From Burkholderia seminalis DSM 23518 (GTDB taxonomy: Bacteria; Pseudomonadota; Gammaproteobacteria; Burkholderiales; Burkholderiaceae): a stretch of 64,000 nt of DNA. Below, one piece after another: positions 17,136 to 26,291 of the stretch. Where the stretch lies: positions 310,001-374,000 of the forward strand of contig NZ_CADFDK010000003.1 in assembly GCF_902832885.1 (NCBI RefSeq). The letters are read 5' to 3'. The position numbers and the translations under genes were made by a program. The notes below the pieces were generated by a model. The model searched no databases, was not told the origin of the DNA, and was given only the letters and a program-made list of their open reading frames with translations. Within the stretch, counting starts at the first letter, position 1, and each line of letters opens with the position of its first letter.

Positions 17136-17922
17136 GGTTTCCCCCGGCGGTTCTCAACAATCCGTTCATGCACCGTGTGTCGCAGTCGTCCGTCATCAGA
17201 TAGCGCGGCAACGCCATTGCCGGGTCGGTGACGCGCACGGGGCGCGCGTCGAGCGTGAACGCCGCGACGTAGCCTTCGCGGGCGGCCAACTGGTCGGTCT
17301 GCGCATCATGGACGCCGAACGGCCAGGCCAGCAGCCTCACCGGCTTACCGGTTTCCGACTCGAGTCGATCTCGTGACCGGATCAACTGGAACGACACGAA
17401 GCGCCGGTAGTCGTCCGGCGTGAGCCGGGCACGCTCGGTGTGGAAATTCGGATGCCAGTACGTATGGGACTCGATGTCGAACCCGCCGGCCTGCCCGAGC
17501 GTGCGCAGCTGGTCCCATGTCATCGCGTAGCTGGCGTTGGAGATGGCGGACGGATAGATGAACAGCGTGACCGGCATCGGACGGGCGGCCAGCAACAGAC
17601 GCAGCATGTCGTAGACGGAGCGATGACCGTCGTCGACCGTGATCGCGACCGCACGCGCCGGCACGGCATCGGCCTGGCCGCCGTGCCAGCGCACGACGTC
17701 GGCAAGCGGCACGATGCGGTAGCCGTTCGCGTCGATTGCCTGCAGCTGATGGCGAAAGGTTTCGGTACGCACCGTCATCGAATCCAGGCGCGTGGCGGCG
17801 AACCGGTGATAGACGAGGATCAGCACGCGCGGCGGTGGCGAGTCGACGGTTGCGACGTCGGCGGACGACACCGCCGACACGCACGACAGCAGGAGCAGGC
17901 AGGCGATCGAGCGAACGGCCAT
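17128..17922 (-). CDS. Secreted polysaccharide deacetylase (CE4 / NodB homology)
   Basis: A 264-residue protein with a signal peptide (IACLLLLSCVSAVSSA) and a NodB-homology domain. Metal-binding and catalytic motifs: AVAITVDDGHRS (general base and metal aspartates) near residue 95, SHTYWHPNFH (metal histidines, H-x3-H) near 157, and LLAWPFGVHD near 199. It should remove acetyl groups from N-acetylated sugars in the periplasm or outer membrane. ATG 17922 has GAGG upstream. The gene is followed with an 8-bp overlap by the DUF4015 glycosidase gene, so the two are likely one enzymatic unit. Confidence 0.9.
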   Translation of the reverse strand: MAVRSIACLLLLSCVSAVSSADVATVDSPPPRVLILVYHRFAATRLDSMTVRTETFRHQLQAIDANGYRIVPLADVVRWHGGQADAVPARAVAITVDDGHRSVYDMLRLLLAARPMPVTLFIYPSAISNASYAMTWDQLRTLGQAGGFDIESHTYWHPNFHTERARLTPDDYRRFVSFQLIRSRDRLESETGKPVRLLAWPFGVHDAQTDQLAAREGYVAAFTLDARPVRVTDPAMALPRYLMTDDCDTRCMNGLLRTAGGNRD

Positions 17923-17976
17923 GGCGGACCTCGTGGAATGGCTGCCCCATTTTTCGCGATCGCGGCGCGAATACCG

Positions 17977-17990
17977 CTGAGCCAGATCAA
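17977..17990 (-). promoter_or_regulatory. Imperfect FNR-like box
   Basis: On the minus strand TTGATCTGGCTCAG: one perfect half-site and one degenerate. An AAAAAT hexamer follows at the expected distance (about 17955) and ATG 17922 comes about 20 nt after the implied start. Confidence 0.5.
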
Positions 17991-18040
17991 TGATCGATCG
18001 CGCATCGACGCGATCGTGCTTGCGTCCAGCCGGCGAACCG

Positions 18041-18976
18041 TCAGCTTGCCTGCGCAACCAGTTCGGCATGAATCCGCTCGATGTCGTCGCGGGTGCACAG
18101 CGCCGTCCCCGGATGCTCGACCGACGCGGACGATGCCGCCAGCGCGTAGCGGCACGCGTCGTCGAACGGCACGCCGCGCGCCAGCGCCCAGACCATGCCG
18201 CCGACGAAACTGTCGCCGGCGCCGACCGTGCTGCATACCGCCGTCGGCCTGGCGGGCAGGCGCAGCGTGCGGTCGCGCGTGACGACCCAGGCGCCGCGCG
18301 CACCGAGCGTCAACGCGACGATGTCGGCCTGGCCTCGCGCCACGAGTTCGCTCGCCTTGCGGCAGGCCGACGTGTCGTCGAGCGGTTCGCCGGCCAGCGC
18401 GCTCAGTTCGCCGAGACTGGGTTTCACGAGATGAACGCCGGCCTCGAGGGCCGCTTGCAGCGCGCGGCCCGCCGCATCGACGACCACCCTGCTTCCCCGT
18501 GCCCGGGCCGTTCGCGCGAGCGTCGCATACAGGTCGTCGGGCGCGCCGGGCGGCAGGCTGCCGCTCAGCACGAGGTAGCGCGGCGCGGGATGCACGGCGT
18601 CGATGCGGGCCGCGCAGTCCCGCCACTCGGCCTCCGTGACCGGCGGCCCGGGCATCAGGAAGCGGTATTCGCGTCCGGTCGCGGTCTCGGTCACGCACAC
18701 GTTCTCGCGCGTCTCGCCCGCGATCCGGATGCGCACCGCCGGCAGGCGCTCCGCTTCGAGCAGCAGCGTCAAGACGTCGCCGGTCGGCCCGCCGGCCAGG
18801 TACAACGCGACGCAATCGCCGCCGAGCCGGTGAACGGTCCGGGCGACGTTGATCCCGCCGCCGCCGGGGTCGCGCCGCGGCCGTGCGCAGCGCAGCTTGT
18901 GGGTATCGACGATGTGCTCGACCGACGTCGAGACATCGACGGCCGGATTCAGCGTGACGGTCACGATATCGGTCAT
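18041..18976 (-). CDS. PfkB-family sugar phosphate kinase (probable phosphofructokinase)
   Basis: A 311-residue ribokinase-fold enzyme. It has the N-terminal PfkB signature region (LNPAVDVS, PGGGGINVART near residues 37-47), LSGSLPPG near 140, and the C-terminal catalytic motif STVGAGDSFVGG near 250, with the base aspartate. The pattern fits 6-phosphofructokinase II or 1-phosphofructokinase; the substrate cannot be separated by eye. It is divergent from the class II ribonucleotide reductase gene and shares a double-box promoter region with it. A PfkB kinase is also part of the mycobacterial DosR regulon. Confidence 0.9.
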   Translation of the reverse strand: MTDIVTVTLNPAVDVSTSVEHIVDTHKLRCARPRRDPGGGGINVARTVHRLGGDCVALYLAGGPTGDVLTLLLEAERLPAVRIRIAGETRENVCVTETATGREYRFLMPGPPVTEAEWRDCAARIDAVHPAPRYLVLSGSLPPGAPDDLYATLARTARARGSRVVVDAAGRALQAALEAGVHLVKPSLGELSALAGEPLDDTSACRKASELVARGQADIVALTLGARGAWVVTRDRTLRLPARPTAVCSTVGAGDSFVGGMVWALARGVPFDDACRYALAASSASVEHPGTALCTRDDIERIHAELVAQAS

Positions 18977-19054
18977 GGCAGGTTGCTCGTAGTCGATGGC
19001 AGGCGCGCAGGATGTCGGCGTGGCTCCACGTTACGTCCGACGCCGGTGACGGCG

Positions 19055-19068
19055 TTGACCGCCATCAA
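19055..19068 (-). promoter_or_regulatory. FNR-like box, pfkB side
   Basis: TTGACCGCCATCAA. Read leftwards, TAACGT (19033-19028) lies 21 nt beyond the box as a -10 candidate for the PfkB kinase gene starting at 18976. Confidence 0.7.
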
Positions 19069-19090
19069 GCGGTGCCGCGAAAGCGCCCGG

Positions 19091-19104
19091 TTGCGCTCGA
19101 TCAA
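19091..19104 (+). promoter_or_regulatory. Imperfect FNR-like box, nrdJ side
   Basis: TTGCGCTCGATCAA: two mismatches in the left half, perfect right half. TACATT (19126-19131) follows after exactly 21 nt as a -10 candidate for the ribonucleotide reductase gene at 19160. Confidence 0.55.
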
Positions 19105-19159
19105 CGGCACGGCCGGGCAGGCGCCTACATTGAATCATTCGTTGTCGCCGAGCCCCGCC

Positions 19160-20950
19160 ATGGATGAGCAGCCGCTTTGCACCACCGTGTTCGCCGAACG
19201 TTATGCGCAGCCCGGCGAAACGTCTCGCGCGGCCGTCTTCCGTCGGGTCGCGCATGCGCTGTCGCTCGCCGAGCCGACCGGATTGCGTGCGCAGATGGAG
19301 CAGGCGTTCTTCCGGAACCTGCAGCACGGCGCGATCGGCGCCGGCCGCATCCTGGCGAACGCCGGCGCACGGACGGGCGGGACGATGATCAACTGCTTCG
19401 TCCATCCGCTTGCCGTGTCGCCCGACCGGCCGGTGCAGACCGTCGACGCCGCGCTCGAGCAGGCGCTCGACGACGCGCGGCTCACGCTGTTGATGGGGGG
19501 CGGAATCGGCTACGACTTCTCGCCGGTGCCGCCCGCCGGTGCGTACGAACGGCGCCTGTCAGCCGAACGAGGGGCATGCGCGGCCATCGACCGCTTCGAT
19601 GCCATGTGCGGCGCCCTGCCGTTCACCGGCCCGCGCCGCGGCGCGCAAATGGGCGTGCTGCGCTGCGATCATCCGGATCTCCTCGCGTTCGTCGCCGCCA
19701 AGCGCGCACGCATGCGCTGGCCGACGTTCAACCTGTCGGTCGGCATCACGGACGCGTTCATGGAAGCGGTCGCGCACGATCTGCCCTGGGCGCTCGTTCA
19801 TCACGCGCCGCCCCGCGCCGCATCCGGTGCATCGATCCGGCGGCTGGATGGGCGCTATCTTCATGCAACGGTGCCGGCCCGCGCGCTCTGGCACGAGATC
19901 GTCCATGCCGCACGCGACAGCGCCGAACCCGGGTTGCTGTTTCTGGACACGATCCGCGAGGCGAATCCGATGCGCGCGCACGAGCGGATCGACGCGACGA
20001 ATCCGTGCGGCGAGCAGCCGCTGCCGTCCTACGGCAGTTGCGTGCTCGGACCGATCGACCTGTCGCGGTTCGTCTCTCACCCGTTCGGTGTCGACGGCAA
20101 ACCGCGCTTCGATGCCGCGGCGCTCGCCGACGCGGTGCGCATCCAGGTGCGCCTGCTCGACAACGTGCTCGACCTGACCGCGTGGCCGCTCGCGGCGCAT
20201 GAACGGGAGGCGCGCCGGATGCGGCGCGTCGGCGTGGGCGTCACCGGGCTGGGCGACGCGCTGACGATGCTTCGGTTGCGCTACGACAGCATCGACGCGC
20301 GTACGGTGGCGGCCGGCATCGCGCGGACGATGCGCGAGCATGCGTTTGCCGCGTCCGCTGCGCTTGCCGCCGAGCGCGGCGCATTTCCCGCCTACGATCC
20401 GGCCGCCTATCTGAGCGGCCCCGCGTACCGCATGCGCCTGCCGCTGAAGGTCCATCACGCGATCGCGCGGCACGGGCTGCGCAACAGCCATCTGCTGTCG
20501 TTTGCGCCGGCCGGCAGCGTGAGCCTCGCCTTCTGCGACAACTGTTCGAACGGGATCGAGCCGGCCGTCGGCTGGACGCAGCGCCGCATGGTGCGCACGG
20601 CGGACGGGCGGATCCGTCCGTTTCGCGTGGAGAATCACGCTTACCGGCTGTTTCGCGAGCGGCACGGCGAGCACGTCGCGTTACCGGACTACTTCGTCAC
20701 GGCGGCGGATATCGCACCGGCCGATCACGTCGCGATGCTCGCCGCATTGCAGCCGTGCGTCGACGCCGGCATCTCGAAGACCGTCACGATGCCCGGCCAG
20801 TGTTCGCTCGCCCAGGTCGATGCGCTGTTCTTCCAGGCCTGGCGCGACCGGCTCAAGGGCATCACCGTCTTCCGCCCCGATCCGCAGCTTGCGTCGGTCG
20901 TCGCGGATGACGCCGCACGACCGTGCAACGCCGTCTGCATCAGCTGTTGA
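19160..20950 (+). CDS. nrdJ: Adenosylcobalamin-dependent (class II) ribonucleotide reductase
   Basis: A 596-residue enzyme that makes deoxyribonucleotides without oxygen, using B12 as the radical source, so no small subunit is needed and none is nearby. The catalytic set is complete: C79 in MINCFV and C294 in SYGSC as the redox pair, and N281, C283 and E285 in the NPCGE motif holding the thiyl radical cysteine. The C-terminus ends in cysteines (589, 593 and 596) for re-reduction. ATG 19160 fits the homologous N-terminus. It functionally parallels nrdZ of the DosR regulon. Control is likely through the FNR-like box at 19091. Confidence 0.93.
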   Translation: MDEQPLCTTVFAERYAQPGETSRAAVFRRVAHALSLAEPTGLRAQMEQAFFRNLQHGAIGAGRILANAGARTGGTMINCFVHPLAVSPDRPVQTVDAALEQALDDARLTLLMGGGIGYDFSPVPPAGAYERRLSAERGACAAIDRFDAMCGALPFTGPRRGAQMGVLRCDHPDLLAFVAAKRARMRWPTFNLSVGITDAFMEAVAHDLPWALVHHAPPRAASGASIRRLDGRYLHATVPARALWHEIVHAARDSAEPGLLFLDTIREANPMRAHERIDATNPCGEQPLPSYGSCVLGPIDLSRFVSHPFGVDGKPRFDAAALADAVRIQVRLLDNVLDLTAWPLAAHEREARRMRRVGVGVTGLGDALTMLRLRYDSIDARTVAAGIARTMREHAFAASAALAAERGAFPAYDPAAYLSGPAYRMRLPLKVHHAIARHGLRNSHLLSFAPAGSVSLAFCDNCSNGIEPAVGWTQRRMVRTADGRIRPFRVENHAYRLFRERHGEHVALPDYFVTAADIAPADHVAMLAALQPCVDAGISKTVTMPGQCSLAQVDALFFQAWRDRLKGITVFRPDPQLASVVADDAARPCNAVCISC

Positions 20951-21002
20951 CCGGCACCATGGCCGACGGCAGGCGTCCGGCGTCGTTCCGGCGCTCGATC
21001 GC

Positions 21003-22910
21003 TCAGGCGGAGACGTCGTTGACGGCTTCCGTATCGGCTTGCGCCGGGCGGTGCTCCCCGTCGCCATCGTCCGGCGGCCCCATGAGGGCCACCAGCCTGT
21101 CGTGATCGATCGATTCGTGCTGCAACAGGCTCTGCGCGATCCGTTCGAGCGCATCGCGACGCGCGCCGAGCGTCGCCGCAACCCGCGCATGCGCGTCCTC
21201 GAGCAGCGCGCGCACTTCCCCGTCGATCAGTTGCGCCGTGTGCTCGCTGCAGCGACCGTCGCCCGGCGTCCACACGCCGGGCGACCCGCCCGGCGATGCC
21301 GCGTCGTCGAGCGTCATCAGGCCGATCGCGTCGCTCATCCCGTACTGCATGACCATGTGCCGCGCCAGCGCGGTCGCGCGTTCGAGATCGTTCTGCGCGC
21401 CGGTCGAGACGTCGCCGAACGCGATTTCCTCGGCCACCCGGCCGCCCAGCAACACGTCGAGCCGGTCGAGCAGTTCGCTCCGGCGCAGCACGTAGCGATC
21501 CTCGGTCGGCACTTGCTGCGTATAGCCGAGCGCCGCGATGCCGCGCGGGATGATCGACACCTTCTTCACCGGATCGCAGTGCGCACGGCTTTGCGCGACG
21601 AGCGCGTGCCCTGCCTCGTGGTAGGCGATGGTCCGCTTCTCCTGTTCGTTCATCACGCGGCTCTTGCGCTCCATGCCCGTCATCGCGCGATCGATCGCCT
21701 CGTCGAAGTCGGCCATGCCGATCGCTGGCTTGCCGAGTTCGGCCGCATGCAGCGCGGCTTCGTTGACGACGTTCGCGAGATCGGCGCCGACGAAGCCCGG
21801 CGTGCGCGACGCCAGCTCGGCCAGATCGACTTCCGGCGCGAGTTTCACGCGCTTCGTATGCACGGCCAGGATCTGCTTGCGTCCGGTCAGGTCCGGCCGG
21901 TCGATCGCGATGTGGCGGTCGAACCGTCCGGGGCGCAGCAGCGCCGGATCCAGGATCTCCGGCCGGTTGGTCGCGGCCATGATGATGACGCCCGAATTCG
22001 CCTGAAAGCCGTCCATCTCGACGAGCAGCTGGTTGAGCGTCTGTTCGCGCTCGTCGTTGCCCGACATCAGTCCGACGCCGCGCGCCTTGCCGAGCGCGTC
22101 CAGTTCGTCGATGAACACGATGCACGGTGCCTTCTGCTGCGCCTGCCCGAACAGGTCGCGCACGCGGGCCGCGCCCACGCCGACGAACATCTCGACGAAT
22201 GCCGACCCGCTGATCGTGAAGAACGGCACGCCCGCCTCGCCGGCAACGGCACGTGCCAGCAGCGTCTTGCCGGTGCCCGGCGCGCCGACGATCAGCACGC
22301 CCTTCGGAATCTTGCCGCCGAGCCGCTGATAACGTTCGGGGCTGCGCAGGAACGCGACGATCTGCTGCAACTCGGCCTTCGCCTCGTCGATACCCGCGAT
22401 GTCGTCGAACGTGATGCCGGTTTCCTGCTGCACGTACACGCGGGCCTGGCTTTTGCCCATGCCGCCCAGGTCCCTCATCCCGCCCGGCCGCCGCATCATG
22501 AAGTTCCACACCAGCAAGAACATGATCATCGGAAACATCCACGTCGCGAGCGTCGCGATCCAGCCCGAATCCGGCATCCCGCGATAGCGGATGCCGGCGG
22601 CGGTCAGCGCGGCGACCAGATGATCGTCGCCGACGCGGTTCGTCGTGAAGCGCCACGGCGGCCCGGCTTGCTTGACGGCGACCGCGTCGGAAGCCGGCAG
22701 CAGCGCGCCGGCTTCAGGCATGCGCAGCGCACCCGCGATCGACGACTGACCGATTTCGAGCTCGTCGACGAGCCGCGCGTCGACCAGCCGATGAAAATCG
22801 CTGTACGAAATCGATGTCGTCGCCGGCTGGGCCATCAGCAACTGATAGGCGATCAGGATGGCGAACGCGATCGGGATCAGCAACGCGGAGTAGTCGAATG
22901 GCTTCTTCAT
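21003..22910 (-). CDS. ftsH: FtsH-family ATP-dependent zinc metalloprotease (accessory copy)
   Basis: A 635-residue membrane AAA+ protease. Two transmembrane helices (about residues 9-28 and 118-138) flank a periplasmic domain. The AAA domain has Walker A GAPGTGKT (209-216), Walker [13 protein letters not shown] near 264-275 and the second region of homology ([20 protein letters not shown]). The zinc site is HEAGH (431-435). It degrades misfolded membrane and regulatory proteins. The periplasmic part and short glycine-rich linker differ from a typical housekeeping FtsH, and it sits in a stress operon, so it is most likely an additional copy. Last gene of the BON-NMD3-FtsH operon. Confidence 0.95.
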   Translation of the reverse strand: MKKPFDYSALLIPIAFAILIAYQLLMAQPATTSISYSDFHRLVDARLVDELEIGQSSIAGALRMPEAGALLPASDAVAVKQAGPPWRFTTNRVGDDHLVAALTAAGIRYRGMPDSGWIATLATWMFPMIMFLLVWNFMMRRPGGMRDLGGMGKSQARVYVQQETGITFDDIAGIDEAKAELQQIVAFLRSPERYQRLGGKIPKGVLIVGAPGTGKTLLARAVAGEAGVPFFTISGSAFVEMFVGVGAARVRDLFGQAQQKAPCIVFIDELDALGKARGVGLMSGNDEREQTLNQLLVEMDGFQANSGVIIMAATNRPEILDPALLRPGRFDRHIAIDRPDLTGRKQILAVHTKRVKLAPEVDLAELASRTPGFVGADLANVVNEAALHAAELGKPAIGMADFDEAIDRAMTGMERKSRVMNEQEKRTIAYHEAGHALVAQSRAHCDPVKKVSIIPRGIAALGYTQQVPTEDRYVLRRSELLDRLDVLLGGRVAEEIAFGDVSTGAQNDLERATALARHMVMQYGMSDAIGLMTLDDAASPGGSPGVWTPGDGRCSEHTAQLIDGEVRALLEDAHARVAATLGARRDALERIAQSLLQHESIDHDRLVALMGPPDDGDGEHRPAQADTEAVNDVSA

Positions 22911-22943
22911 GACGTCGCGCCTGTGCGCCGGACTCGCGACCGC

Positions 22944-23453
22944 TCAAGCCGCGTCACGCGTCCAGCTCGCGCGCAGCAGGTCCTCGCTGTCGCGATAGTT
23001 GAATGCCAGCGCGCCGTGATGCGCATGCAGCAGCGCCTCGCCCATGCGCCTCACCACGTGCACGCCGGTGGTTCGAATCACGAGCGTGTCGCCGGATTGC
23101 TCGATCTCCATGATGCGTTCGAGCGCGTGCTCGCTCATTTCCAGACCGGCTTGCCGCTCGAGCAGTTCGAGGATCGCCGAGCGATGCTTGCGCATGTATT
23201 CGCCGCGCAGCACCAGTTCGCCCGCCGGCGCGTTTTCCCGCATGCGCTTGCAGGCCGGGCATTCGAGCTGACGCCGGTCGAGCGGCGTCGCGTACCAGGT
23301 CCAGCGGCCGGCATCGCAGACGGCCCCGCATCCGTCGCAGATCCGGTCGCCCGGCGGCCGTTTCGGCTCGCGGTAACTGTCCTTCGTGTGCGGTTGCATG
23401 CGCTTGTCGCGGCGCAAATAGTGGCGGCCGGGGCCGGAATGCGAGCGATTCAT
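22944..23453 (-). CDS. NMD3-like zinc-ribbon protein (putative ribosome-associated)
   Basis: A 169-residue protein with two CxxC knuckles, CDGCGAVC near residue 39 and CPACKRMR near residue 65, followed by an alpha/beta region (MEIEQSGDTLVIRTTGVHVV, then MGEALLHAHHG). Its overall form matches proteins annotated as NMD3-like 'ribosome stability and mRNA decay' factors, where archaeal/eukaryal NMD3 acts in 60S/50S subunit handling. No bacterial function is established to my knowledge. It lies between a BON-domain gene and ftsH with short gaps (40 and 33 bp), so it is probably co-transcribed from the box at 24236. Confidence 0.75.
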   Translation of the reverse strand: MNRSHSGPGRHYLRRDKRMQPHTKDSYREPKRPPGDRICDGCGAVCDAGRWTWYATPLDRRQLECPACKRMRENAPAGELVLRGEYMRKHRSAILELLERQAGLEMSEHALERIMEIEQSGDTLVIRTTGVHVVRRMGEALLHAHHGALAFNYRDSEDLLRASWTRDAA

Positions 23454-23493
23454 GGCTGCTTCTCCGTGGTAATGGACCGTACGGGCGCGACGC

Positions 23494-24141
23494 TCACGCG
23501 ACGGTCAACCGGTCGACGACCTCGCGCACGCCCCTGACCGACGCCGCCGCGCCGCACGCGGCGCGTCGTTCCGCCAGCGACGCGACCGTGCCCGTCAGCG
23601 TGACGATGCCGTCGTCCGCATCGATCGAGATCCCGGCGGATTCGCGCTGCGCGCGACGGGCCAGTGCTTCGGCGATCCGGGTGCCCACGTCGGGCACCGT
23701 ATGGTCGGCGCGCACCCGAATGCGGTTCGCGACACCGACGACGCCTTTCATCCGGCTCACCATCTTTTCCGCTGCGCGGCTCTGGTATGCATGATCGACC
23801 TCGCCGTCGAGCGTCACGCAGCCGTGATCGACCTCGACGCGAATCGCGTGATCGCGCAATGCCTCCTGCCAGCCGAGCGCGAACGTGATCGCGATCGCCA
23901 GTTCGTGGTCGGCACAGGCATCCTCCGGCGGCTCGACGTTCAGCTCGAGCACCAGCGCGCGCGCATCCGCGACATGCAGCGCGGTTTTCTGCGCCTCGAG
24001 TTTCTGGGCCCAGCTGTCGACCGTGCCGCGCAGCGTCACGATCCGGTCGCGTACGTCGACGTCGATCCGGCGCGCATCGATCGCCGGATTCCAGAACAGC
24101 GCCTGCTCGACATCCTGCTTGAGTGCTGCATCGGACTTCAT
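23494..24141 (-). CDS. Triple BON-domain protein
   Basis: A 215-residue protein with three consecutive BON domains (about residues 4-70, 78-145 and 150-215), each with the pattern 'I-V---DGIVTLTGTV'. No signal peptide is visible, unlike OsmY. BON domains bind phospholipids or interact with membranes; how a cytosolic triple-BON protein acts is unknown. ATG 24141 is preceded by GGGAGACC. The gene is the first of an operon with the NMD3-like and FtsH genes. A close paralogue is at 52849-53499. Confidence 0.88.
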   Translation of the reverse strand: MKSDAALKQDVEQALFWNPAIDARRIDVDVRDRIVTLRGTVDSWAQKLEAQKTALHVADARALVLELNVEPPEDACADHELAIAITFALGWQEALRDHAIRVEVDHGCVTLDGEVDHAYQSRAAEKMVSRMKGVVGVANRIRVRADHTVPDVGTRIAEALARRAQRESAGISIDADDGIVTLTGTVASLAERRAACGAAASVRGVREVVDRLTVA

Positions 24142-24235
24142 GTCGGTCTCCCGTCCGGGCGCGTGCCGATCGCGAAGCGTGCGACCGGAAGCGTGCCGTA
24201 CCCGATTCAGCATCGCGCATGGCGGCGCCGGCGGC

Positions 24236-24249
24236 TTGACGAGGATCAA
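24236..24249 (-). promoter_or_regulatory. FNR-like box for the BON-NMD3-ftsH operon
   Basis: TTGACGAGGATCAA, centred about 101 bp before ATG 24141. GATGCT (24214-24209) is a weak -10 candidate 21 nt further on. Confidence 0.7.
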
Positions 24250-24303
24250 TCAACCGCGGGCTTGCCGGCACGGCGCGCGCATGCGTCACCGCTGAATTCG
24301 TCT

Positions 24304-24317
24304 GTTGATGCAGATCA
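24304..24317 (+). promoter_or_regulatory. FNR-like box, canonical
   Basis: TTGATGCAGATCAA, a perfect match to the E. coli FNR consensus. GATCAT follows about 22 nt later. The flanks (ATTCGTC before the box) are shared with the paralogous promoter at 31341. Confidence 0.85.
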
Positions 24318-24423
24318 ACGGTGCGCCGCGGCGCGACTCGATCATGACCGGAGACGCCGCGAACGCCGCGACAACGCCGGCAGGTCGCGTCGAGAGGGTA
24401 GAACCGCTTCCCGGGAGACCGTC

Positions 24424-24612
24424 ATGAACCGAAAGCAGTACCGCATCGCACTCGCGACGCTGAGCGTGTTCATCGCGCTGGCATCGCTGGCCGGCATCGT
24501 GCACGGCATGCTGTTCGACGAACGGGTGTTCAGGTATTCGATCGTCACGTTGATCCTGAGCATCCTGTCGTTCGTCGTGCTGCTGAATCTCGCGCCCGGC
24601 GACCGCCTGTAA
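24424..24612 (+). CDS. Small two-helix membrane protein, 62 aa
   Basis: A 62-residue protein, almost all hydrophobic: helix one ALATLSVFIALASLAGIVHG and helix two SIVTLILSILSFVVLLNL, joined by a short charged loop (MLFDERVFRY). GGGAG lies upstream of the ATG. It is a paralogue of the 61-residue protein at 31461 (conserved ALATL-VF-ALASL-G-VH-ML-D-RV). The two copies, with matching FNR-like promoters, bracket the exporter operon. Function unknown. Confidence 0.8.
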   Translation: MNRKQYRIALATLSVFIALASLAGIVHGMLFDERVFRYSIVTLILSILSFVVLLNLAPGDRL

Positions 24613-24684
24613 ATGGCGCATCGGCCGGACGATCTGGCGCTTGCCTGTCAAGCGAGGGTTCACTCGAAACGCATTACAGCGGCA

Positions 24685-24698
24685 GTGATGCAGATCAA
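24685..24698 (+). promoter_or_regulatory. FNR-like box for the exporter operon
   Basis: GTGATGCAGATCAA (one mismatch). TATAAG (24722-24727) lies 23 nt downstream, a strong -10. Implied leader to ATG 24795 is about 60 nt. Confidence 0.75.
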
Positions 24699-24794
24699 GG
24701 GGGCGCGCGGCAATCGTCGGATATAAGTGAACCCGAAGCGGCGTCGCCATGAAGGCGGCGTCATCCAGTGTTCGCGTATCCGATGGGAGATCCC

Positions 24795-26291
24795 ATGCGC
24801 GCCGTCGCGCTTCCGCCGCTGTTTCAGCCTGCCTTCGCGCGGCGCATGCGTCTCGTTGCGCTGGCCGCCGGTGCGGCCCTGCTGTCCGGATGCCTGTCGT
24901 TCGCGCCACCCGACGAACGTCCGGCCGCCCCGATCCCCGCCGCGTTCCCCGATCCGTCGGCTCGCGGCCCCGCCATTGCACAAGCGCCGCCTGCCTGGCA
25001 AGACTACTTCGTCGACGCACGCCTGCGCGCGTTGATCGAGCAGGCGCTCGCCAACAACCGCGATCTGCGTGCCGCCGTGGCCCGCGTCGAACAGGCGCGC
25101 GCCGTCTACGGCATCCGCGGCGCGGATCAGTGGCCGACGATCGGCGCCGGCGCGGCCTATGCGCGGTTTCGCACGCCCGGCGGCTTCCTGACGCCCGCGC
25201 CGATCGTCGGCCAGGTCTACGAGGTCCAGCTGGCCGAGACGCAATGGGAGATCGATTTCTGGGGCCGCGTGCGCAACCTGAAGGCGTCGGCGCTGCAGCG
25301 CTATCTCGCGAGCGACGCGGCCCGGCAGGCGATGGCGTTGAGCGTGATCACCGGGGTCGCGAACGCCTACCTGACCCTGTGCGAGATCGATGAACGGATC
25401 GCGCTGACGCGCGCGACGATCGATACACGACGCGAGTCGCTGCGGATTTTCCGGCTGCGTCATGCGGCCGGTGCGATCTCGCGCCTGGACCTCACGCAAT
25501 CGGAGATCCTGCTGCAGCAGGCCGAGTCGCTCGGCACGCAGCTGGCGCAGGCGCGTGCATCGGCTGCCGATGCGCTGGCATTGCTGGTCGGCGCGACGCC
25601 GGAGCGGGCGGACACGCCGCTCACGCTCGACGACGGCGCCGTGATGCCGTCGCTCGCCCCGGGCCTGCCCGCCTCGCTGCTGACCCGGCGTCCGGACGTG
25701 ATGGCCACGGAGCACGAACTGCAGGCGACGCGCGCGAATATTGGCGCGGCCCGCGCGGCGTTCTTCCCGCGCATCGCGTTGACGAGCGCGATCGGTTCGG
25801 GAAGCAGCGCGCTGCACGACCTGCTGTCGTCCGGAGCGGGCGTGTGGTCGGTGATTCCGAACGTCACGCTGCCGCTCGTCGACGGCGGCCGCAACCGGTC
25901 GAATCTCGCCCTCGCGCGCGCGCAGCGCGACGAGGCCCTCGCGCAGTACGAGCAGACCGTGCAGCGCGCATTTCGCGACGTGTCCGATGCCCTCGCCGCG
26001 CGCTACTGGCTCGCCGATCAGGTCGCGATCGAGCATGCCACGCTCGTCTCCCAGATGGAGCGGGCGCGCCTCGCGAAGCTGCGCTACGACAGCGGCGCCA
26101 CCCGCTTTCTCGAAGTCCTCGATGCACAACGGGACCTGATGAACGCGGAGCAGCAATGGGTCATGACACGTCGCGCGTTGCTGTCAAGCCGCGTCGCGCT
26201 GTACGGCGCGCTCGGCGGCGGAACGACCGATACCGGCAAGACCGCCGCCGCACCGGACCACCTTTCCACCGATTCGGGTTCCCGACAATGA
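24795..26291 (+). CDS. Outer-membrane efflux lipoprotein (NodT/TolC-type)
   Basis: A 498-residue outer-membrane factor. The lipobox LLSGC ends a signal peptide near residue 32, so it is lipid-anchored. The body has the two duplicated TolC-like repeats, with AWQDYFVDARLRALIEQALA, ETQWEIDFWGRVRN, and in the second half DVMATEHELQATRANIGAAR. ATG 24795 is chosen for GGGAG upstream; in-frame starts 12 and 27 bp earlier are less likely. It forms the exit duct for the adaptor and ABC transporter encoded directly downstream with 4-bp overlaps. Confidence 0.92.
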   Translation: MRAVALPPLFQPAFARRMRLVALAAGAALLSGCLSFAPPDERPAAPIPAAFPDPSARGPAIAQAPPAWQDYFVDARLRALIEQALANNRDLRAAVARVEQARAVYGIRGADQWPTIGAGAAYARFRTPGGFLTPAPIVGQVYEVQLAETQWEIDFWGRVRNLKASALQRYLASDAARQAMALSVITGVANAYLTLCEIDERIALTRATIDTRRESLRIFRLRHAAGAISRLDLTQSEILLQQAESLGTQLAQARASAADALALLVGATPERADTPLTLDDGAVMPSLAPGLPASLLTRRPDVMATEHELQATRANIGAARAAFFPRIALTSAIGSGSSALHDLLSSGAGVWSVIPNVTLPLVDGGRNRSNLALARAQRDEALAQYEQTVQRAFRDVSDALAARYWLADQVAIEHATLVSQMERARLAKLRYDSGATRFLEVLDAQRDLMNAEQQWVMTRRALLSSRVALYGALGGGTTDTGKTAAAPDHLSTDSGSRQ

